Part shown: positions 35,801-44,806 of the stretch, piece after piece
Numbering within the stretch: the first letter of the stretch is position 1
Layout: each line of letters starts with the position of its first letter
NCBI GenBank assembly: GCA_963677245.1
Contig: OY781921.1
Span: 3,596,001-3,660,000, forward strand
Length of the DNA: 64,000 bases
From: Saccharicrinis sp963677245
Lineage (GTDB): Bacteria; Bacteroidota; Bacteroidia; Bacteroidales; Marinilabiliaceae
Direction: 5' to 3'
Program-made: the position numbers and the translations under genes
Notes under the pieces: generated by a model
Told to the model about the DNA's origin: nothing
Databases searched by the model: none
What the model saw: only the letters and a program-made list of their open reading frames with translations

Positions 35801-38800
35801 ATGTCAGAAAAGTTTCATATTCCGGTCAATTATAGTTTTATGTTTAAAGGTGGATTTTTGGGAAAGGTTGCTGTTATAATTCTTATTGTGCATATTTTTC
35901 TATGTTCAAATATAAAGGCTAATGAGAAAAGGGTTTTGCTAATTAGTTCGTATGGCCCAAGTTTTCCCACTTTTTTTCAAATGATTGATGGAATTAAAAG
36001 TGAACTTAAAGGGCAAAATATTGAGCTGAATATTGAATTTATAGATGGGAAGCGTTTTGCAGATTCTGTAAATATTCATAATTTTTTAAATCTTATAACA
36101 CATAAATTAGAAAAGCTTCCACGGTTTGACGCAGTAATTACGAGTGATGATATTGCGTTACACTTTGTTCTGGAACATCAAAATACCTTATTTTCAGAAA
36201 TTCCAATTGTTTTTACTGGAGTTAATAATATTGATTTTGCCCTGGCACAAAATAACAATGAGTGGGTGACAGGTGTAGCAGAAACAGTTTCGATGCAGGA
36301 AACACTGGCTTTAATGATGGATCTTTTTCCGGATACAGAGCGATTGTGTGCTATTGTTGATAATACAATTACAGGCCAGGGAGATTATAAAATGTTCAAT
36401 CTTTGTAAAGAAAAATTTAGAGATGTTGCGTTAGAATGTTTGTCTTTAACAGATCTATCCTTTGATGAATTTGGTGACAGTTTGAAGAATATCCCTGATA
36501 ATATGCCTGTATTGTTGATATCTGCCTACAATGATAAGAACAATAATAATTTAAACTTTAGCGAAAGTTTAAAACTGATAAAGCAAAACTTATCAGCGCC
36601 TCTTTTTCATATTTATTACCATGGACTTGGTGATGGAATATTGGGAGGAAAGATGGTTTCACATTTTGAGTTAGGTAAGGGTGCAGCAAATATTACTCAA
36701 AAGATTTTGAACGGGGAAAAGGTTAGTGGTATTCCTGTCCAAACAAAAAGTCCTAATAAATATGCTTTTGATTTTAATGAAATAAAAAAATATAAAATAG
36801 ATCAAGCAAGTCTCCCTACTTCATCGAAAATTATTAATAAACCAGAATCTTTTTTTTACCGCTATCGCATTCAGATATTAAGTATTTTGGCTTTTGTAGT
36901 CTTTCAATCGTTTATAATAATACTGCTTTTAGTAAATATCAAAAAGAAAAAGCAAGTTCAGGGGAGCCTTAAGAATAAGGTGGATGAATATCTTTCGTTG
37001 AATGATGAGTACCTTGCCTTAAACGAAGAGTACAAGACCATTAATGAAGATTTACAGGTTAAGAATGAAGAACTAGCTTCAGCAGAAGAAGAGTTAAGGG
37101 CAAATTTAGAAGAACTTTATGCTATAAATGATCAGCTTGAGTTGAGTGAAGAAAGATTTAGACTGGCGTTGGAGGCTAGTAATGATGGACTTTGGGACTG
37201 GAATTTAATAAGCAATGAAGTGTTTTTCTCTACCCGATGGAAGGCTATGCTGGGCTATGAAAAGAATGAGCTTGAGGATTCATTTGAGGTATGGAAGAGT
37301 TTGTTGCATAAAGATGATATTGATCGTGCTATTTCTGAAGTTGAAGATTATATAAAAGGGAAAAAAGATAAGTATGAACTAGAGTTTAGAATGAAGCATA
37401 AAGCAGGGCATTATGTTTTTATTCTGGCTAAGGGTATATTAATGAGGCGCAAAAATGGAAGCCCTTATCGAATCATAGGTACTCATCAGGATCTGACACC
37501 CAGATACATTCTGGAAAAGCAATTAAAAGATCAAATTTCGGAATATCTTCAGTTAAATCAAGATTACCAACGTATTAATGAAGAGCTTAGATCTCGGAAT
37601 CATGAATTGATTGCAGCCGAAGAAGAACTTAGAGCTAATTTGGAAGAATTAGAACTAAAGAGAGAAGAAATAGAAGTTAGTGAAGAAAGATTTCGTTTAG
37701 CCATTGAAGCAACTAACGATGGTATTTGGGATTGGAATTTAGAAACAGAAGAGGTCTATCTCTCTCCAAAGTGGAAAGAAATATTAGGATATCGAGATGA
37801 GGAATTGCCAAACAAATTAGATACTTGGAGAGATTTGGTTCATCAGGAGGATTTGCCAGTTGCGCTTGAAAATGTTAACGGTTTTGTATCCGGTAATTCA
37901 GAGACTTATGATGTTGAATTTAGGATGAAGCACAAAGCGGGGCATTTTATCCATATCTGGTCTCGTGGCTTAATGATGCGAAATAGAAAAGGGAAGGCTT
38001 ATCGAATTATTGGAACACATTATGACTTAACAGAGAGATACGCACACGAAAGAGTTTTAAAGGAGCAGGTTGAAGAAAATCTTTCATTATATGAGGAATA
38101 CAGAACAATAAGTGAGGAACTAAAAGTAAAGAATGATCATTTGCTGTCAGCAGAGGAGAAGTTAAAATCAAATAATGAAGAATTATTTAAAAGAAATGAG
38201 GCTCTAAAAGAAAGTGAAGATCGTTTTCGCTCTTTGTTTGAGAATCATTCATTGGCATTTGTGCTTTGTGAAATAATAAAGGATGAAAATGGTAGAGCAA
38301 AAGATATGCTAATTAGAAATGCCAATCCTGAATTCATTAAACAAACCCAGGTGTTAAACAAGGCTGTAAAAGGAAAAAAATGGTCGGAGGTATTCAAAAA
38401 CCCTGATTCAGGTATCTTAAGTAGCTTTTTTAATGTGGTTGAGAACAACGAAAAATATCGTTCTACTATATATTCAAAGCATTTAGATAAGTATTTCGAT
38501 GTAAATGCATATTGTCCAAAGGATAATTATTTTTCCGCAATATTTGATGATATAACGGCAAAAGTAAGAGCTGAAGAAGAACTCGAAACAGAAAAAGACC
38601 GTAGTCAATTAATTCTTAAAGGAACTAATGCTGGTACCTGGGATCATAACCTGGTAAAGTCGACGCTTAATTTGAATGAGAGATGGGCAAATATGCTGGG
38701 CTATACATTGGCCGATTTTGGAGAGATAAAACCTGAAGCATGGGCTTCTTTAATAGAAAGTAATGACTTAAAAAGCATACATTTAAAATATCATGAACTT

Positions 38801-40267
38801 TTAAGTGGTAAGATTGATTTTCTTGATGAAGTAATTAGACAGAAACATAAAGATGGACATTGGGTTTGGTTGCGTTCACGGGGTAATATTGTAGAATGGG
38901 ATGGTGAAGGAAATGCAGTAAGAGTTAGTGGTACGTTTATGGATGTTTCAGCTTCGCAGGAAGCTAACATAAAACTAACCCAACAGCGCGATGAGTACAG
39001 CAGATTGTATAAAACCTATGAACAAGTAATTAATGGAGCAACTATTGGAACTTTCGAAAGACATGTGCCAACAGATAGAGTGATACGAAATCAGGTTTCT
39101 GCAGATATGATTGGTTTTAAGCTGGAAGAATTAGGTGAGGATAATTCTTTTTGGATGAGTAGGGTGCACCCTGATGATTTGGAGAAAACGAATTTTGGAT
39201 GTGCGATAAAACAAGACTCAAGCATACAAAGTTTCGATATTACATATCGAATGTTGCATAAAAAAGGTCATTATATATGGGTGCAATGTAAAGGAAATGT
39301 AACGGACAGAGATGAATATGGAGCTCCTGTTAAGGTGAGTGGAATTACCATGGAGATTACTAAACAAAAAGAGGCTGAGGCTGCATTAATTAACAGTGAA
39401 CGAAGGTTTAAAACCATTTTTGATAAGAGTAAAACAGTTATGCTCATTGTAGATCCGGAATCAAAAATGGTTGTGGATGCAAACGAATCAGCTCAGCATT
39501 TTTATGGTTATTCTAAGGAAGAGTTTGATCAATTAAGTATTCGTACAATTAACCGAATTGATCCACTCACTATTGAGCAGCGGATGAAGGGTGCAATTAA
39601 TGAAGAAAGAAATTACTTCAAGTTTAAACATCATCTTAAATCCAATGAGATAAGAAATGTGGAAGTATATACTTCTCCTATTATTGTAGAGGATAAAAAA
39701 CTATTGCATTTAATAGTTATTGATACCACAAAGGCGGATGAAGCGGAATATCAGATTAATCAGATTAATAAACGTTTTCAAGGACTGGAGCGAATAGTGC
39801 ATTACAAAGCCAGTTCTATTAATGATTTATTGCAATATACTCTTCAGCAGATTATTGATTACACCAATAGTGATATGGGAGCCGTATATCATTACGATGA
39901 GGTAAAAAGTATATTTTATTTAAATGATTGGTCGGATAAGGTAGCCTTGTCTGTTAAGGCTGCTCAAAACGGGAAAGAATTACATAAGCAGGATTGCTTA
40001 AATTTGGCTGTAAAAAACAAGGAGACTGTCATTATTAATCATCCTGAGTCTAATTATACATTCCAAAAAGGCCAGCAAGGTCAATATGTAAAGTCCATAA
40101 CCATTCCTGTAGTTGCAGATAATAAAGTGGTGTCTGTTTTTTGGTTGGCTAGCAAAAATAACGAGTATTCTCGCTTTCATGCTGAACAAATTATGCTCTT
40201 GTTAGATACTACCTGGATTTTAGTTGAACGTCAGAAATTACAGGATACTCAAAGTAAAATTTTGTAA
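35801..40267 (+). CDS. giant membrane sensor: periplasmic binding domain, multiple PAS, GAF, no output domain
   Basis: A 1488-residue protein. Signal anchor at about 20-38, then a periplasmic domain like ABC transporter substrate-binding proteins (42-345; VLLISSYGPSFPTFFQMIDG), and a second transmembrane helix at 357-380. Inside the cell: coiled coil, PAS (449-570), coiled coil, PAS (628-750), coiled coil, divergent PAS (804-925), PAS (935-1055), PAS (1075-1190), PAS (1200-1310) and GAF (1325-1480). Residues 395-570 and 573-750 are an internal duplication of about 178 residues. It ends right after the GAF, without HisKA, HATPase, GGDEF or HTH. It is the last gene of the five-gene operon and probably signals through partners. 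Confidence 0.88.
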   Translation: MSEKFHIPVNYSFMFKGGFLGKVAVIILIVHIFLCSNIKANEKRVLLISSYGPSFPTFFQMIDGIKSELKGQNIELNIEFIDGKRFADSVNIHNFLNLITHKLEKLPRFDAVITSDDIALHFVLEHQNTLFSEIPIVFTGVNNIDFALAQNNNEWVTGVAETVSMQETLALMMDLFPDTERLCAIVDNTITGQGDYKMFNLCKEKFRDVALECLSLTDLSFDEFGDSLKNIPDNMPVLLISAYNDKNNNNLNFSESLKLIKQNLSAPLFHIYYHGLGDGILGGKMVSHFELGKGAANITQKILNGEKVSGIPVQTKSPNKYAFDFNEIKKYKIDQASLPTSSKIINKPESFFYRYRIQILSILAFVVFQSFIIILLLVNIKKKKQVQGSLKNKVDEYLSLNDEYLALNEEYKTINEDLQVKNEELASAEEELRANLEELYAINDQLELSEERFRLALEASNDGLWDWNLISNEVFFSTRWKAMLGYEKNELEDSFEVWKSLLHKDDIDRAISEVEDYIKGKKDKYELEFRMKHKAGHYVFILAKGILMRRKNGSPYRIIGTHQDLTPRYILEKQLKDQISEYLQLNQDYQRINEELRSRNHELIAAEEELRANLEELELKREEIEVSEERFRLAIEATNDGIWDWNLETEEVYLSPKWKEILGYRDEELPNKLDTWRDLVHQEDLPVALENVNGFVSGNSETYDVEFRMKHKAGHFIHIWSRGLMMRNRKGKAYRIIGTHYDLTERYAHERVLKEQVEENLSLYEEYRTISEELKVKNDHLLSAEEKLKSNNEELFKRNEALKESEDRFRSLFENHSLAFVLCEIIKDENGRAKDMLIRNANPEFIKQTQVLNKAVKGKKWSEVFKNPDSGILSSFFNVVENNEKYRSTIYSKHLDKYFDVNAYCPKDNYFSAIFDDITAKVRAEEELETEKDRSQLILKGTNAGTWDHNLVKSTLNLNERWANMLGYTLADFGEIKPEAWASLIESNDLKSIHLKYHELLSGKIDFLDEVIRQKHKDGHWVWLRSRGNIVEWDGEGNAVRVSGTFMDVSASQEANIKLTQQRDEYSRLYKTYEQVINGATIGTFERHVPTDRVIRNQVSADMIGFKLEELGEDNSFWMSRVHPDDLEKTNFGCAIKQDSSIQSFDITYRMLHKKGHYIWVQCKGNVTDRDEYGAPVKVSGITMEITKQKEAEAALINSERRFKTIFDKSKTVMLIVDPESKMVVDANESAQHFYGYSKEEFDQLSIRTINRIDPLTIEQRMKGAINEERNYFKFKHHLKSNEIRNVEVYTSPIIVEDKKLLHLIVIDTTKADEAEYQINQINKRFQGLERIVHYKASSINDLLQYTLQQIIDYTNSDMGAVYHYDEVKSIFYLNDWSDKVALSVKAAQNGKELHKQDCLNLAVKNKETVIINHPESNYTFQKGQQGQYVKSITIPVVADNKVVSVFWLASKNNEYSRFHAEQIMLLLDTTWILVERQKLQDTQSKIL

Positions 40268-40407
40268 GTTCTTATTCAAAAATGCCTTATAAATTAAGAG
40301 TAATGTAATGTTATTTTAGGAGGAAGATAAAGTTATCTATAACTAAATAATGCTTTAATATGTTGTAGAATACATTTTTTGAGGACTTAAGTATGCGCAA
40401 TTTATTA

Positions 40408-40415
40408 TAGTTTTG
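40408..40415 (+). promoter_or_regulatory. candidate -7 element upstream of the CoA-transferase gene
   Basis: TAGTTTTG matches TAnnTTTG, 48 bp before the start codon. A TTTG lies about 26 bp further upstream, longer than the usual spacing, so the -33 element is unclear. Confidence 0.4.
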
Positions 40416-40462
40416 CACCGCATCTTGAAAAATTAAAGAAAAAAATCTCTAAATAAACTAAC

Positions 40463-41770
40463 ATGCAGTATAAAAGTGTAAGCGCAGAAGAAGCAGTTAA
40501 GGTAATTAAAACTGGCGACAGAGTTCACCTGAGTAGTGTAGCGGTGACTCCTCATAAATTAATTAAGGCTATGGTTGAACGTGGCCGTAACAAAGAATTT
40601 TATGATGTAAAAGTTCAACATATCCACATTGAAAACAAAGTTGACTTTGCAGATCCTGAGTTTGAAGGCGTATTTGTGTCTGAGCAATTTTTTGTAGGAG
40701 GTAACCTACGTAAGCAAACGCAAGCTGGATATGCAGATTATATTCCTGCTTTCTTAAGTGAAACACAAAAGTTAATTCGTGAAGGTTATTTAAAGGTAAA
40801 TGTTGCTTTAGTAATGGTTTCTACTCCGGATAAACATGGTTTTGTTTCTTTAGGAACTTCTGTAGATGCTACTAAAGCTGCTATTGAGTGTGCAGATGTT
40901 GTAATTGCTGCTGTAAACCCTAATGTTCCTCGTGCCTGGGGTGATGCAATTTTCCACATGAGTGAAATTGATTATTTTGTTGAAGATGACAGCCCGCTTT
41001 ATACGCATGATATGGGTGAGTTAACTGAAACAGATATCGAAATTGGTAAAAATGTAGCTGAGTTAATCGAAGATGGTGCATGTTTACAAATGGGTATCGG
41101 TGGTATTCCAAATGCAGTGCTAGCACAGTTAGGAAACCATAAAGATTTAGGTGTACACACTGAAATGTTTGCTGATGGAATCCTTCCATTGGTTGAAAAA
41201 GGTGTTGTAAACGGTAAGCGTAAGCAAATTGATCCGGGTAAGATGGTAGCATCTTTCTTAATGGGATCTCAAAAATTATATGATTTTATCGATGATAACC
41301 CAATGGTGGCCATGATGGATGTGCGTCACACAAATAGTGTGAATATTATCCGTCAAAACCATAAGGTAACAGCTATTAACTCCGCTTTAGCTATCGATAT
41401 TACAGGTCAGGTTTGTGCCGATTCTATTGGGACTAAGCACTATTCTGGTGTAGGTGGACAAATCGACTTTATTCGTGGTGCAGGTTATTCTGAAGGTGGT
41501 AAGCCAATTATTGCCATGCCATCGGTAACTGCTAAAGGTTTATCAAAAATTTCTCCAATCTTATTGCCTGGATCAGGTGTAGTAACAACGCGTGCTAACA
41601 TGCACTGGTTTGTAACTGAGTTTGGAGCAGTTAATTTATATGGTCAAACAATGCAGGAAAGAGCTAAGCGTATTATCTCTGTGGCTCACCCTGATCATCA
41701 GGAAGAGTTGGATAAAGCTGCTTTTGAGCGTTTTGGCCCTCACTACCACTATGTAAATAAGAATATCTAA
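40463..41770 (+). CDS. acetyl-CoA hydrolase/transferase family protein (acetate or 4-hydroxybutyrate CoA-transferase type)
   Basis: A 435-residue CoA-transferase that moves CoA between acyl groups and acetate, or hydrolyses acyl-CoA. Characteristic segments are LGVHTEMFADG (near residue 234, region of the catalytic glutamate), GVGGQIDFIRGAGYSEGGKP, and a C-terminal VVTTRANMHWFVTEFG followed by AVNLYGQTMQERAK. In anaerobic Bacteroidota such enzymes often act in acetate or butyrate formation. Codon use is more GC-biased at third positions than the preceding operon, as in a well-expressed gene. It has its own candidate promoter and a strong terminator. Confidence 0.9.
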   Translation: MQYKSVSAEEAVKVIKTGDRVHLSSVAVTPHKLIKAMVERGRNKEFYDVKVQHIHIENKVDFADPEFEGVFVSEQFFVGGNLRKQTQAGYADYIPAFLSETQKLIREGYLKVNVALVMVSTPDKHGFVSLGTSVDATKAAIECADVVIAAVNPNVPRAWGDAIFHMSEIDYFVEDDSPLYTHDMGELTETDIEIGKNVAELIEDGACLQMGIGGIPNAVLAQLGNHKDLGVHTEMFADGILPLVEKGVVNGKRKQIDPGKMVASFLMGSQKLYDFIDDNPMVAMMDVRHTNSVNIIRQNHKVTAINSALAIDITGQVCADSIGTKHYSGVGGQIDFIRGAGYSEGGKPIIAMPSVTAKGLSKISPILLPGSGVVTTRANMHWFVTEFGAVNLYGQTMQERAKRIISVAHPDHQEELDKAAFERFGPHYHYVNKNI

Positions 41771-41803
41771 GATTATATTCTAATACAACTATAAAGTTTT
41801 CCC

Positions 41804-41835
41804 AAAGCTGCTTCATATTCGGAGCGGCTTTTTTT
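41804..41835 (+). terminator. rho-independent terminator of the CoA-transferase gene
   Basis: AAAGCTGCT pairs with AGCGGCTTT (one G-U pair) across a loop of about 10 nt, followed by seven T. Located 33 bp after the stop codon. Confidence 0.85.
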
Positions 41836-41943
41836 GTATTTACAAGCGCAGGTATTTTATACGGTGTAAAATATTATTCAAAGATTCACGTTTTTATGGA
41901 TGAGTATTTTACATTATTTTTATGCCTTATTATAAGGTTCTTC

Positions 41944-43500
41944 ATGAAAAAACATCATATATATATATTACTAGCCGAAGCTATCTTGGCTTCTGTCCTT
42001 TTAAGTTGCTCTAGTGGTAAAAAAGTAATGCAGGCACAAAAAGCATTCGAAATTGGAGAGTATACCAAAGCGGCAGAACTCTATAAAAAAGCTTATTCTA
42101 AAGAAAAAAACAAATACAATAAGGGAGAGTACTCTTATTTTATGGGAGAATGCTACCGGATTGTCAATCGACCAACTAAGGCTGCTTCTGCATATTCCAA
42201 GGCAGTACGATATAATTACCCGGTACGGGAAGCACAATTGTTTATGGCAGAATGCTACCGTGAGGCTGGAAAAATAGACAAAGCTATTCCTGAATATGAG
42301 GCTTACCTTGAAAAAGTTCCGGCCGACATCCGTGCCCAAAAAGGATTGGCATCTTGTATGATGATGCAGAAAGACCCCAAAGCTAATCGTTATATTGTTG
42401 AAAAAATAAAGGCGTTAAATAGTAAGTTTAGTGATTTTTCTCCTGCGTTCGTGGGAAAATCTTTCGATTATATTATTTTCTCTTCCATGCGTACTGAAGC
42501 TAAGCGAAGAAGAAAAAATAGAATTACAGGCCAGGGAACTTCTGCACTATATTTCTCAAAAATTGATAGCAAAGGAAAATGGTCGGAGCCGGAAGCGTTT
42601 GAAGAACCTATTAATAATCCGGGCTTTGATGATGGAGCACCTAATGTAAGTAATGATGGAAAGTCATTGTATTTTACCCGTTGTCGATTTGATAATGAGC
42701 ATCCCATTGGGGCAGAGATAGTATATTGTGCCCGAAGTGGAGGAAAATGGGCAGAGCCTGAAACTATCGTTATTGGAGAAGATAGTCTTGTGGTAGCACA
42801 TCCGGCTATAAATGCCGAAGGTAATGTGTTATATTTTGTAAGTGATCGTGAAGGAGGTTTTGGAGGAAAGGATATCTGGAAAACAGAAGCCTTGAGTGAA
42901 GGTCAGTGGGGTGAAGCCCAAAATTTAGGTTCTGCAATAAATACGCCGGGTGATGAAATGTTTCCATACATGCGAGAAGATGGTGTTTTTTATTTTAGCT
43001 CAGACTCGCACAAAGGTTTTGGGGGACTGGATATCTTTAAAGCCGAACTGGATGAGGAGGAACAATGGCAAGTCGTAAACATGGGAATGCCTGTTAATAG
43101 TAATGGAGATGATTTTGGAATTACTTTTAAAGGTGATCAGGAAGAGGGAGTGTTTTCTTCATCGCGAGGAAGTTCAAAAGGAGTGGATAATCTATACAGT
43201 TTTATTTTACCAAAGCTTAATTTTTCACTCAATGGAACCATTACCAATGTAAATGGAGAAGTGGTGCAGAATGCTTATTTAAGACTTATTGGTAGTGATG
43301 GTACGGCTTTAAAAGTAAATGCTCCTTCGGATGGAACTTTTAAAGTAAAGCTAAAACCCGACACCGATTATGTGATGCTTATTGCTTCAGAAGGATATTT
43401 AAATCAAAAAATTAAGTTTAGCACTTCAGGTGAAATGGATGATAAAGACTATGCATTTGATGTTGTGATGGAAAAACCCATGCAAAAGGTGGAGAATTAG
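41944..43500 (+). CDS. TPR/PD40 lipoprotein, PorE-like but lacking the OmpA domain
   Basis: 518 residues from the ATG at 41944 (MKKHHIYILLAEAILASVLL, then the lipobox Cys in LLSCSSGK). The mature protein has TPR repeats (about 25-130; AFEIGEYTKAAELYKKAY, YFMGECYRIVNRPTKAASAY), then a PD40/WD40-like propeller (about 150-430; repeated LYFTRCRF, LYFVSDREGGFGGKDIWK, FYFSSDSHKGFGGLDIF), then a carboxypeptidase-regulatory-like domain (LNGTITNVNGEVVQNAYLRL). This order matches PorE-type proteins of the type IX secretion system, but the OmpA-like peptidoglycan-binding domain is missing. Hence an outer-membrane role is likely but attachment is not. Confidence 0.82.
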   Translation: MKKHHIYILLAEAILASVLLSCSSGKKVMQAQKAFEIGEYTKAAELYKKAYSKEKNKYNKGEYSYFMGECYRIVNRPTKAASAYSKAVRYNYPVREAQLFMAECYREAGKIDKAIPEYEAYLEKVPADIRAQKGLASCMMMQKDPKANRYIVEKIKALNSKFSDFSPAFVGKSFDYIIFSSMRTEAKRRRKNRITGQGTSALYFSKIDSKGKWSEPEAFEEPINNPGFDDGAPNVSNDGKSLYFTRCRFDNEHPIGAEIVYCARSGGKWAEPETIVIGEDSLVVAHPAINAEGNVLYFVSDREGGFGGKDIWKTEALSEGQWGEAQNLGSAINTPGDEMFPYMREDGVFYFSSDSHKGFGGLDIFKAELDEEEQWQVVNMGMPVNSNGDDFGITFKGDQEEGVFSSSRGSSKGVDNLYSFILPKLNFSLNGTITNVNGEVVQNAYLRLIGSDGTALKVNAPSDGTFKVKLKPDTDYVMLIASEGYLNQKIKFSTSGEMDDKDYAFDVVMEKPMQKVEN

Positions 43501-43537
43501 CAGGAAATTCTTTTAGCTATGTGAAGTAGTTTTATTG

Positions 43538-44602
43538 TTACTCCACAATTTTCTCAATTACTTTTTTGGGAGAAGCATGTTCTTGATAGTAATTTTGAGC
43601 TCTGGTACTTAATTCTTCACGATAGTTTTCATCATGTAATAACAAGGTAAGGTCTTCTTCAATATTGTCTGTATCTAATATTGTATGCAATGGCAACTGA
43701 CCAGAACCATATAAAGGAAAATAATTGGAGAGCTTTGTCGAAATAATAGCTTTTCCCATGGCAAGATATTCTCCTAGTTTCCAGCCGTGGCAATCGTGTA
43801 CTGCAGGAGTGTTAAAAGCTATAGCAGATTGTTTTGTTTTTTCTACATAAGTAAATACATCCATTTTTTTGGTAAAAGCTACATGCTTGTATTGCTCATA
43901 ATCAGGGTGTGAAGGACTGGCAAATAAACCACCTTCGAAGTCTACATTTAATTTTTTGCATGTTTCAATAAATCGCAAACGAAGTGGATTTGTTGTAGTA
44001 AGACAGTTCTTGTGCGGCCATAACCTTCCAATCATAAAAACATATGTTTTTGTTTTTGGGGCTGACGAAGATGGACTTTCATAATCCTGAATCGCAGGAC
44101 GTTCAAATTGATCTATGTAATCTTCGTAATGACGCTTGAGTTTTATATGAGGCTTTCTTTTGCTTCGCAAGAAATTACACAGGCAATGTTTTATAGTTTC
44201 TTTCTTGTTCCATATTTTAATACCAAAACCCGGAGGAATAACTATTAATTTTTCCTTCTCAAATACCACCTCTTTGGTATTGTTTATTTTGGCATAGCGA
44301 TCGCACCAATTGTAAGCATTCTCATCAATAATTGTCTTGTCCCAAAAATCAATTATATATCTTTTATATTGATCATCTTTTTTTACAACAAAGGCCATGT
44401 AATGATCATACAACTCTTTGTCCTCTCTCTTTTTTAAACCATTAAAAGGCTTGGCAGAAAAGTGAACATTATCTTTTCCATAGAAATCGTACAGTCCCTG
44501 GATGTAATAAGATGAGTACAGCACTTTAATGCTGGGGTCGATATATACTTGAGCCGATTTTTGCATTTTTTTGAGAATTGGATAACGAAAGTAAAATAAC
44601 AT
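43538..44602 (-). CDS. glycosyltransferase (GT-B type, group 1-like)
   Basis: A 354-residue protein that looks like a GT-B glycosyltransferase: the C-terminal half contains FMIGRLWPHKNCL, a sugar-nucleotide-facing HDCHGWKLGEYLAMGKAIIST and the late SNYFPLYGSG. The first half (MLFYFRYPILKK, KVLYSSYYIQGLYDFYG) is less conserved. A second possible start is the ATG 12 codons later (44566). There is no signal peptide or membrane helix; it would act in the cytoplasm or at the membrane face. No polysaccharide cluster is adjacent. Substrate unknown. Confidence 0.75.
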   Translation of the reverse strand: MLFYFRYPILKKMQKSAQVYIDPSIKVLYSSYYIQGLYDFYGKDNVHFSAKPFNGLKKREDKELYDHYMAFVVKKDDQYKRYIIDFWDKTIIDENAYNWCDRYAKINNTKEVVFEKEKLIVIPPGFGIKIWNKKETIKHCLCNFLRSKRKPHIKLKRHYEDYIDQFERPAIQDYESPSSSAPKTKTYVFMIGRLWPHKNCLTTTNPLRLRFIETCKKLNVDFEGGLFASPSHPDYEQYKHVAFTKKMDVFTYVEKTKQSAIAFNTPAVHDCHGWKLGEYLAMGKAIISTKLSNYFPLYGSGQLPLHTILDTDNIEEDLTLLLHDENYREELSTRAQNYYQEHASPKKVIEKIVE

Positions 44603-44770
44603 GGAGTTAAATACAAGTCTGCTATCAGTATATGTTATCGATTGGTCAAAAATTAAGTTTTAGTTAACATGCTTTTGCTTTTACTAAATGGAATTTGACC
44701 CAATCTATGTTTTTATGATGCATATTGTTGGTTAAACTGTCTAGTATTCTGTATAGTGATAAATTTGTAT

Positions 44771-44778
44771 TATTTTTG
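44771..44778 (+). promoter_or_regulatory. candidate -7 element of the purM promoter
   Basis: TATTTTTG matches TAnnTTTG, 28 bp before the purM GTG start. No clear -33 element. Confidence 0.4.
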
Positions 44779-44806
44779 TGCTCCGAAATTTGTAAAGTAA
44801 TTTTCA

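Noticed and set aside
40920..41252. 110-residue leftward ORF inside the CoA-transferase gene
   Set aside because: Antisense shadow of a gene with full family motifs.
41896..41943. Upstream start for the TPR/PD40 lipoprotein
   Set aside because: The ATG at 41944 gives a normal lipoprotein signal peptide; the earlier start adds a non-signal hydrophobic extension.
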